Shown here piece by piece: positions 5,807 through 11,128 of a stretch of DNA of 11,128 nucleotides. The translations under genes and the position numbers were made by a program. A model generated the notes under the pieces. The model was not told where the DNA came from. It saw only the letters and a list, made by a program, of their open reading frames with translations, and did not search any database. The stretch covers positions 1 to 11,128 of the forward strand of contig CAMPAF010000072.1 in the NCBI GenBank assembly GCA_946631535.1, given 5' to 3'. How positions within the stretch are numbered: the stretch's first letter is position 1; every line of letters starts with the position of its first letter. Source of the DNA: an uncultured Verrucomicrobiota bacterium (GTDB taxonomy: Bacteria > Verrucomicrobiota > Kiritimatiellia > RFP12 > UBA1067).

Positions 5807-7822
5807 ATGAAGCTTATCTCCATTCTTTTGTTGGCGGTACCTTTCGTAGCTGTCGGCGAACGGACGGTAACGGATGCGATGGCAGGGCAGTATTCCCCGC
5901 CGATTCTCGCGAACGGCGACATCGGCATGCTGATCGACTACCGCAACTGCCAGTTCCAGGACGTGCCGAGCTACAAGACGATCCACGCCGTGGGCGAAAA
6001 GTTCCTGCCGGGCATCTACCGCGCGGCCCGGCGCACCGAGAACGGCAAGCTCGCCGCGTTCGGGCGCATCGAAGAACATGTCTCGCTCGCCGGCGACGCG
6101 GATGCGAAGCCGGTGAACTGGCGACAGACGCTCGACATCACGAACGCGCTCTCGATCTGCGAAAACGTGTACGCTGGGGGTGTCCGTGTCGACTCGACGG
6201 CGTTCGTCGCGCAGCATACGGCCGTGATCGCGGTGGAGAAGAGGTTCTCCGGCGACGTTGAGCGCTACGCCTTCGATTACGTGTTCCGCCGGACGGGAAC
6301 GGACGCGCGCCTGCCGCTCAACACCACGGCCACGTTCAAGCCGGGCGAGGTGACGTTCTCCATCGACCGGGAGAAGAATTCGATCGACGGAACCGTCACC
6401 GTGTTCTCGGATGCGCCCTCGGCGCGTGCCGAGACGATTGACAAGGGCCTGCGTCTCACGCTCGACCGGCCACGGGGGACGGTCCGCTTCTTCCTCGTGT
6501 TCCGCGACTCGCTCGACGCGCGCAAGCCCGACGTGGCGTCCGTGCGCGCGGCGGGATGGGACGGCCTGTTGCGCGCGCACACCGACGCCTGGCGCGCGTT
6601 CTGGGGCGACACGTACATCTCCATTCCGGACGCGCGCATCCAGGAGATTTACTACACCGCGCTCTACAACCTCAAGTGCTGGAGCACGCAGTGGTCGATC
6701 CCCGTGGGCATCCTGCCGACGCACTGGCACGGCGCGTTCTTCGGCTTCACCTTCTTCGGTCCGGCGCTCTGCGCGTCCGGACACGTGCCGGAAGCCGTCA
6801 AGGTCGCCCAGTTCTGGGGGAGCGAAGCCCACCGGCGCTCCGCGCATGCCCGCGCCGGCAACGTGAAGCGCAGCCCCGACTGCGGCCTCCGCTACAACTG
6901 GCAGACGCTGGAGGACTTCAGCGAGTTCTCGAAGAAGGGGCGCTGGCTCGACCACTACCTCCATCTTGGCAACATCTCGCTGGAGTGCTGGACGGCCTGG
7001 CGCTACACGGGCGACAGGGACCTGCTGCGCAATACGGTCTATCCGGTGGTGAAGGGATGTGCGCAGTACTTCCAGACGCATCACGTGTGGGAGACGAAGG
7101 ACGGTCGCACGATCCTCGGTCCGCTCTGCGACCTGGAGCGCCTGCCCTGTCCGGTCCGCAACGCCTACCTCACGACCTGCGGCGCGATCTTCTGCTTCGA
7201 GAAGGCGGCGGATGGGGCGAAGCTGCTGGGCGTGGACGGCGCCGAGGCGGAGGAATGGCGGCGACTGGCCGCCGCGTTGAGGCGCGACTTGCCGTCCAAC
7301 GGGACGCGCTACCTGCCGTTCGAGGGGGCGTCGGAGCGGAGCGTGGGCGTGCTCTCCGGGATTCTCCCCTACGGCACCGTGTCGGCGGACGATCCGCGCC
7401 AGCTGGCGGCGATCGCGGACTTCGAGCAGAACGGCCTTTCCGTGGGAAACATGTATTCGGTGGGGACGCGCATCTGCACGTGGTACGCGGCTTGGCTCGC
7501 GGGTGCGCAGGCGCGTCTGGGCGACGGCGAGGGCGCGTACCGCAATCTCAAACGTGCGGCGGCGAGCGCGGGCGCGTTCGCCGAGATCTTCGAGATCAAC
7601 GAGCCGGCGTACCGGAGCTGTCCGTGGTGTTCGTCGCCGCAGGGCACGTTCGTGCAGGCGGTGAACGAGATGCTGCTGCAGGGCGAGGGCGACGACATCA
7701 AGCTCGCACCCGCAGTACCTGCGTCCTGGCGCGACTTCTCGTTCCGTCTGCGCGCACCGGGCGGCAAGACGGTGGAGGCGGTGTTCCGCAACGGTACGTG
7801 CGTGAAGCGGGCGGTGGAGTAG
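5807..7822 (+). CDS. exported six-hairpin (alpha/alpha)6 glycosidase, GH95/GH65-like
   Basis: A 671-residue protein. The ATG at 5807 is chosen because it begins a clean signal peptide (MKLISILLLAVPFVAVG, cut near residue 17) and because the in-frame ATGs at 5783 and 5798 lie in the promoter. An N-terminal beta-sandwich (about 18-260; SPPILANGDIGMLIDY recalls the GNGxxG start of GH95/GH65-type enzymes) is followed by a helical barrel (about 270-620) with conserved-looking blocks YYTALYNLKCWSTQ, PTHWHGAFFGFTFFG, LCDLERLPCPVRNAYLTTCG (Asp442, Glu444) and FEINEPAYRSCPWCSSPQGT (Glu599). The C terminus (IKLAPAVPASW, then a short beta domain) is typical of these enzymes. Candidate acidic residues are those named; which is the general acid cannot be fixed by eye. 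Substrates of GH95 include fucosides and galactosides, so hydrolysis of such side chains is plausible. The family assignment is at clan level only. Confidence 0.75.
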   Translation: MKLISILLLAVPFVAVGERTVTDAMAGQYSPPILANGDIGMLIDYRNCQFQDVPSYKTIHAVGEKFLPGIYRAARRTENGKLAAFGRIEEHVSLAGDADAKPVNWRQTLDITNALSICENVYAGGVRVDSTAFVAQHTAVIAVEKRFSGDVERYAFDYVFRRTGTDARLPLNTTATFKPGEVTFSIDREKNSIDGTVTVFSDAPSARAETIDKGLRLTLDRPRGTVRFFLVFRDSLDARKPDVASVRAAGWDGLLRAHTDAWRAFWGDTYISIPDARIQEIYYTALYNLKCWSTQWSIPVGILPTHWHGAFFGFTFFGPALCASGHVPEAVKVAQFWGSEAHRRSAHARAGNVKRSPDCGLRYNWQTLEDFSEFSKKGRWLDHYLHLGNISLECWTAWRYTGDRDLLRNTVYPVVKGCAQYFQTHHVWETKDGRTILGPLCDLERLPCPVRNAYLTTCGAIFCFEKAADGAKLLGVDGAEAEEWRRLAAALRRDLPSNGTRYLPFEGASERSVGVLSGILPYGTVSADDPRQLAAIADFEQNGLSVGNMYSVGTRICTWYAAWLAGAQARLGDGEGAYRNLKRAAASAGAFAEIFEINEPAYRSCPWCSSPQGTFVQAVNEMLLQGEGDDIKLAPAVPASWRDFSFRLRAPGGKTVEAVFRNGTCVKRAVE

Positions 7823-7855
7823 CTCCTGCGCGACTAGGCAAATCGGGTGTCTGGA

Positions 7856-7894
7856 TTTGGCACGAAATCAATCTAAAATCAATTTCGTGCCAAA
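7856..7894. repeat. perfect inverted repeat, 13-base arms (operator candidate)
   Basis: The left arm TTTGGCACGAAAT (7856-7868) and the right arm ATTTCGTGCCAAA (7882-7894) are exact reverse complements separated by a 13-base AT-rich loop. The arm starts are 26 bases apart, about two and a half helical turns. No T run follows, so a classical terminator is unlikely. A dimeric or multimeric DNA-binding protein site is the favoured reading. Confidence 0.85.
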
Positions 7895-7901
7895 CTCAGC
7901 A

Positions 7902-7930
7902 TTGACATTTTTGGCACGAAATGCGATAAT
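7902..7930 (+). promoter_or_regulatory. strong sigma-70 promoter of the AAA ATPase gene with an embedded operator copy
   Basis: The perfect -35 TTGACA (7902-7907), a 17-base spacer, and GATAAT (7925-7930, five of six to consensus) preceded by TGC as an extended -10. Predicted transcription start is near 7937, giving a leader of about 20 bases with a Shine-Dalgarno. Confidence 0.85.
7910..7922 (+). repeat. third copy of the TTTGGCACGAAAT element, in the promoter spacer
   Basis: An exact direct copy of the left arm at 7856-7868, lying wholly between the -35 and -10 boxes. A protein bound here would block RNA polymerase, so it reads as a repressor site. Confidence 0.85.
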
Positions 7931-7957
7931 CCTTCCGTCTCAAATTGGAGAAGCCAG

Positions 7958-9400
7958 ATGTTTTTAGGCAGGGAACAGGAATTGGAGTCGCTGGAGCTTC
8001 TGCTCAGGAAGCCCACGGCGTCGCTTGTGGCGTGCCGTGGGCGGCGGCGCATCGGCAAGTCGACCCTCTTCAAGGAATTCGCACGACGCAACAAGACCGA
8101 GTTCATCGTCATCGAGGGGCTTGGTCCGCGTAAGGGACAGACAAACGCCGACCAGCTGAGAAATTTTGGGGAACGACTGTGCGCGCAGACGAAAGGTCCG
8201 CGCGTGACGCCGGACACCTGGATGGCGGCTTTCAGCCTGCTGGGCGAGCGCATCGACGATTCGAAGAAGACGGTCGTCCTGTTGGATGAAATCTCATGGA
8301 TGGGGCGCTACGAGCCCGACTTCCCGGGTTATCTGAAGAACGGCTGGGACGACGAGCTCAAGCAGCATGACAACCTGATTCTCGTGTTGTGCGGCAGCGT
8401 CTCGGCATGGATACAGGAAAACCTTCTCGAAAGCGCGACGTTCGGTGGACGATTCTCCCGCAACATCGTCCTGCGCGAGCTACCGCTCGACCTGTGCGTG
8501 AAGTTCTGGCGTGGGAAGGAGAAGCGGATCGCTCCACGCGAAATCATCGACGTGCTGTCCGTGACAGGCGGCGTGCCGCGCTACCTGGAGGAGGTCGATC
8601 CGTCGCTGTCGGCGGACGAGAACATCCGGCGGATGTGTTTTGTTGAGGACGGCCCTCTGTTCAAGGATTTCAACGCGATCTTCAGCGAGGTGTTCGGCGA
8701 GACGTCGCTTGTGAAGGCTGACATCCTGCGGCGACTTTCCGCAGGGGCTGCGACCTGCTCGGAGCTGGCCGACCGTTTGGGCGTCGAACGCGGCGGCAGC
8801 CTTTCGCGCAACTTGGCCGAACTGTGCGAGGCCGGTTTCATCGCGAAGGATGACAACGTCAATCCCGCCACCGGCCGCAAATCCAAGCTTGCCCGTTACC
8901 GCGTCGGGGACAACTACACGCGGTTCTACCTGAAGTACGTCGAGCCGCATGAGGGCGAAATCCGCAGCGGACGATATGGCTTCGGGTCTCTGTCATGCTT
9001 GGCCGGCTGGGATGTCGACAAGGGGCTTCAGTTCGAGAATCTGGTCGCCAACCACGCGATGGCCCTCATGCCCTATCTTCACCTGGAGGGCATCACGGTA
9101 AAATCCGCCGCGCCGTTTCTGTTGAGGGGAAAGCGCGGCGAAAAGAAAGGCGTGCAGATCGACCTGCTTGTCCAGACGGCACGTGTCGTCTACCTTGTCG
9201 AGGTCAAGCGCCGGGCGTATATCGGACGGGAGATCGAATCGGAAATCGCCGCCAAGGTGGAGGCATTCCCGAAGAAGCGAGGTGTCTCAATCCGCACGGC
9301 GCTCGTCTATGACGGCGAACTGGACGCCGCCGTTGTCCGCAGCGGCGTCTTTGACACGATCATCCCGTTTTCGCAATTGCTGGGTCTCGGCAAGGCATGA
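7958..9400 (+). CDS. AAA family ATPase with winged helix and DUF234 / PD-(D/E)XK-like C-terminal domain
   Basis: A 480-residue cytoplasmic protein of the prokaryotic 'archaeal-type' ATPase family that carries a DUF234 tail. It begins FLGREQELESL, the usual family start. Walker A is GRRRIGKST (28-36), Walker B is VVLLDE (106-111), a sensor-like strand LILVLCGS follows near 140, and TGGVPRYLEE (203-212) is a family signature. A winged-helix segment (about 250-300, ILRRLSAGAATCSELADRLGV) should bind DNA. The C terminus has a PD-(D/E)XK-type core with Asp402 (QIDLLV) and Glu415-Val-Lys417 (YLVEVKRR), so a nuclease or nuclease-derived fold is likely. The ATG at 7958 is supported by GGAG 7 bases upstream. 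Family members are often multicopy in gut bacteria and have no settled role; defence, regulation or selfish behaviour are all possible. The winged helix makes binding to its own upstream repeats conceivable. Confidence 0.9.
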   Translation: MFLGREQELESLELLLRKPTASLVACRGRRRIGKSTLFKEFARRNKTEFIVIEGLGPRKGQTNADQLRNFGERLCAQTKGPRVTPDTWMAAFSLLGERIDDSKKTVVLLDEISWMGRYEPDFPGYLKNGWDDELKQHDNLILVLCGSVSAWIQENLLESATFGGRFSRNIVLRELPLDLCVKFWRGKEKRIAPREIIDVLSVTGGVPRYLEEVDPSLSADENIRRMCFVEDGPLFKDFNAIFSEVFGETSLVKADILRRLSAGAATCSELADRLGVERGGSLSRNLAELCEAGFIAKDDNVNPATGRKSKLARYRVGDNYTRFYLKYVEPHEGEIRSGRYGFGSLSCLAGWDVDKGLQFENLVANHAMALMPYLHLEGITVKSAAPFLLRGKRGEKKGVQIDLLVQTARVVYLVEVKRRAYIGREIESEIAAKVEAFPKKRGVSIRTALVYDGELDAAVVRSGVFDTIIPFSQLLGLGKA

Positions 9401-9443
9401 TGGGGACAGTCCCTGCAAGTTTCAAGCATAAGGAGCCGAAAGT
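9401..9443. promoter_or_regulatory. 43-base gap with Shine-Dalgarno of the GH106 gene
   Basis: AAGGAG (9430-9435) lies 8 bases before the ATG at 9444, a strong ribosome binding site that decides this start over the ATG at 9447. No convincing promoter is seen here, so the GH106 gene may be read through from the ATPase gene. Confidence 0.7.
9403..9413. repeat. short palindrome GGGACAGTCCC (REP-like)
   Basis: Five-base arms around a single central base, immediately after the ATPase stop. The loop is too small for an RNA hairpin terminator. Similar GGGGACAGTCCC-type words occur as dispersed REP/RAYT-associated repeats in some PVC-group genomes, as I recall; only one copy is present here, so this is tentative. 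Confidence 0.35.
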
Positions 9444-11128
9444 ATGATGAGATGTTCTTTTCTATATTTTGTGACAGTCTTGTTCGCGTTGCACCTGGCA
9501 TGTGCTGCGCTGTCGCTGGAGCAGGGTTTTGCCGACCCGCCACAGGCGAACCGGCCGCAGGTGTGGTGGTGGTTCGACGCGACGGCGCCGGACGCGGCGA
9601 TCACGCGCGACCTGGAGGGGCTGAAGCGCGTGGGCATCAGCGGGTTCCACATCTACGGCGGCAGCGTGACGGGGAAGGGCTGGCTGCCGCGCGCGAAGTG
9701 GGCGCTGCACGAGGCGAACCGGCTGGGGCTGGACGGCATCGTGATGATCGGCGCGGCCGGCTGCGGGCACGCCCAGACCGACCCGCGCCACGCGCAGAAG
9801 GATTTGGTTTTCACGGAGGCGCGCATGGAGAGCCGCCGTCCCGGCGGCGATATGCGTGGAGCCGTCACGCTTCCCAAGAAGGGCGTGAAGGAGACGCCGA
9901 AGAACGCGGACGGGTCGCCGAAATACTACTGGGACATCGCCGTGCTGGCCGTGCCGGACACGACGAACGACGTGCCGCTTGCGGAGGTGCGCGACGTCTC
10001 GCGCTACCTCAACCGCGAGACGGGCGTGTTCGAGTGGCCGGACGCGCCCGAGGGGAAGTGGCGCATCTTTCGCGTGGGCTACGTGCCGAAGGTGTTCGGC
10101 TGGATGGGGTGCTACATCGACCACATGAGCAAGGCGGCGTTCGACGCGCACTGGGCGCGCGTGATGACGCCGCTTCTCGCGGCGCTCGCGCCGGACGAGC
10201 GGGCCGCGCTCAAGGGCGTGATGTGCGACAGTTGGGAGGCCGGCACCGTGAGCTGGACGGACACCTTTGCCGAGGAGTTCCGCCGTCGGCGTGGCTACGA
10301 CATCCTGCCGTGGCTGCCCGCGAAGGCGGGCGTGCGGCTCGCGTCCGAGCCCAAGCGCGCGCGTTTCCTGCGCGATTTCAAAGAGACCGTGAGCGAGCTG
10401 ATCGCCGAGAACCACTACGCCTACCAGAAGGAGGTTGCGAACCGCCACGGGCTCATTTCGATTGCCGAGGCCGCCGGACCGCACCAGCGCCAGGGCGACG
10501 TGCGGCGGATGCAGGGACGGTGCGACGTGGCGATGGGCGAGTTCTGGATGCCGAGCGGACACCGTCCGCTTCCGCCCCAGCGCTTCATGGTGCGCGACGC
10601 CGCGAACGCCGCGCACGTGTACGGCATGGACGAGGTGCTGGCCGAGGCGTTCACCACGATCAACACGTACTGGATCGAGTCGCCCTCTACCATGAAGCCG
10701 TGCGCCGACCGCGCGTTCTGCGACGGCCTCACGCGCGTCTGCTACCACGGCATGAAGCTCTCGCCGTCGCTCACGGACAAGCCCGGCTTCATCCGCAGCG
10801 TCGGCACGCACTACAACCCACAGACGACGTGGTTCGACCAGTCGGACGCCTTCAACCTCTACCTGAGCCGCTGCTCGTGGATGCTCTCGCGGGGACGCTT
10901 CGCAGCCGACTGCCTCATCTACGCGGGCGACGCGGTGAACCTGTTCGCCGGACTGAAGACGCCGTCGGACGGCCTGGGCGAGGGATTCGACTACGACATC
11001 TGCCCCACGGAACTGCTCCTCCAGGCGCGCGTGGAGGACGGGCAGATCGTGCTGCCGAGCGGGATGCGGTACCGCGTGCTGCTGCTCTCCGACCGCAATC
11101 CCAAGACGAACGAGCACATGCGTCCGGG
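9444..11128 (+). CDS. GH106 alpha-L-rhamnosidase-like glycoside hydrolase (3' end outside window)
   Basis: The frame stays open from the ATG at 9444 to the window edge: 561 full codons, about half of a usual GH106 protein. A signal peptide (MMRCSFLYFVTVLFALHLAC, probably cut in ACAA) indicates export; the HLAC sequence is not a good lipobox. GH106 features appear in order: NRPQVWWWF (Trp41-43), ITRDLEGLKRVGISGF, EANRLGLDGIVMIG, YYWDIAVLAVP, VRDVSRYLN, DSWEAGTVSWTD (Asp262, Glu265), RRRRGYDILPWLP, AEAAGPH (Glu342), GEFW (Glu366), AHVYGMDEVLAEAFTT and NPQTTWFDQ. GH106 enzymes remove alpha-L-rhamnose from polysaccharides such as rhamnogalacturonans, often with calcium; some members act on other glycans, and the substrate here is not decided by sequence alone. 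It follows the ATPase gene by 43 bases on the same strand. The family call is strong. Confidence 0.92.
   Translation, partial: MMRCSFLYFVTVLFALHLACAALSLEQGFADPPQANRPQVWWWFDATAPDAAITRDLEGLKRVGISGFHIYGGSVTGKGWLPRAKWALHEANRLGLDGIVMIGAAGCGHAQTDPRHAQKDLVFTEARMESRRPGGDMRGAVTLPKKGVKETPKNADGSPKYYWDIAVLAVPDTTNDVPLAEVRDVSRYLNRETGVFEWPDAPEGKWRIFRVGYVPKVFGWMGCYIDHMSKAAFDAHWARVMTPLLAALAPDERAALKGVMCDSWEAGTVSWTDTFAEEFRRRRGYDILPWLPAKAGVRLASEPKRARFLRDFKETVSELIAENHYAYQKEVANRHGLISIAEAAGPHQRQGDVRRMQGRCDVAMGEFWMPSGHRPLPPQRFMVRDAANAAHVYGMDEVLAEAFTTINTYWIESPSTMKPCADRAFCDGLTRVCYHGMKLSPSLTDKPGFIRSVGTHYNPQTTWFDQSDAFNLYLSRCSWMLSRGRFAADCLIYAGDAVNLFAGLKTPSDGLGEGFDYDICPTELLLQARVEDGQIVLPSGMRYRVLLLSDRNPKTNEHMRP

Larger units (their letters stand above)
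7823..7957. promoter_or_regulatory. 135-base regulatory gap upstream of the AAA ATPase gene
   Basis: This gap is strikingly AT-richer than its surroundings from about 7855 onward. It holds three copies of a 13-base element, a strong promoter and a Shine-Dalgarno (GGAG at 7947-7950, 7 bases before the ATG). No hairpin followed by a T run is seen after the stop of the glycosidase gene at 7822. Confidence 0.7.

Noticed and set aside
5762..7084. 440-residue open frame on the minus strand
   Set aside because: Arg/Val-rich antisense shadow of the GH95-like gene; the plus-strand frame has a signal peptide and promoter.
7816..7826. GGAG-TAG-CTCC hairpin at the end of the glycosidase gene
   Set aside because: A four-base stem with a three-base loop and no following T run is too weak for an intrinsic terminator.
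7856..7894. Inverted repeat as a terminator for the glycosidase gene
   Set aside because: No T run follows, the loop is long, and a third copy of the arm lies in a promoter spacer, which fits a protein-binding site better.
6556..7905. 449-residue plus-strand open frame
   Set aside because: Overlaps the glycosidase gene in another frame and is Arg/Gly-rich without domain features; it is kept open only by GC bias.
9462..11117. 551-residue open frame on the minus strand
   Set aside because: It is a shadow of the GH106 gene: the plus-strand frame has a signal peptide, ribosome binding site and clear family motifs, while the minus-strand translation is an Arg/Val/His-rich, low-complexity product typical of GC-rich antisense frames.

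Overview
This window is GC-rich chromosomal DNA from a Gram-negative, glycan-degrading bacterium. The gene content (a DUF2400/TIGR02757 protein, a very long secreted protein with autotransporter-associated beta-strand repeats, a large six-hairpin glycosidase, a GH106 glycosidase and an AAA-DUF234 ATPase) and the coding style recall Kiritimatiellota/Verrucomicrobiota of animal guts. That assignment is inferred from gene families; no rRNA or phylogenetic marker is present.

Layout, left to right. Positions 1-293 (+) are the 3' end of a larger, probably secreted protein, possibly of the DUF4838 glucuronidase-like type. Its stop codon touches the stop codon of a convergent two-gene minus-strand unit: a membrane-anchored NTF2-like protein (1566-1078) followed by a DUF2400 protein (1073-294). 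A short divergent promoter region (1567-1646) separates that unit from a 1375-residue exported protein on the plus strand (1647-5774), which joins a gingipain-like C25 cysteine peptidase domain to about 880 residues of beta-strand repeats. Then come an exported (alpha/alpha)6 glycosidase resembling GH95/GH65 (5807-7822), an AAA ATPase with a winged helix and a PD-(D/E)XK-type C-terminal domain (7958-9400), and the first 561 residues of a GH106 alpha-L-rhamnosidase-like enzyme (9444 to the window edge, open-ended).

How they may work together (inference): the exported protease and the two glycosidases fit extracellular or periplasmic breakdown of host or plant glycoproteins and polysaccharides, with rhamnose and perhaps fucose or galactose as released sugars. 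The ATPase looks like an autonomous regulatory, defence or selfish module placed between the two glycosidase genes.

Two regulatory patterns stand out. First, three genes (NTF2-like, C25-like, GH95-like) have extended -10 elements of the form TGNTATANT only 7-13 bases before the start codon and no Shine-Dalgarno sequence, which predicts leaderless or near-leaderless mRNAs. Second, the ATPase gene has a near-perfect sigma-70 promoter (TTGACA, 17-base spacer, GATAAT) and a normal Shine-Dalgarno, with three copies of a 13-base element, two as a perfect inverted repeat upstream and one filling the -35/-10 spacer: a strong candidate operator array, possibly autoregulatory. No tRNA, rRNA, CRISPR array or insertion sequence was seen.
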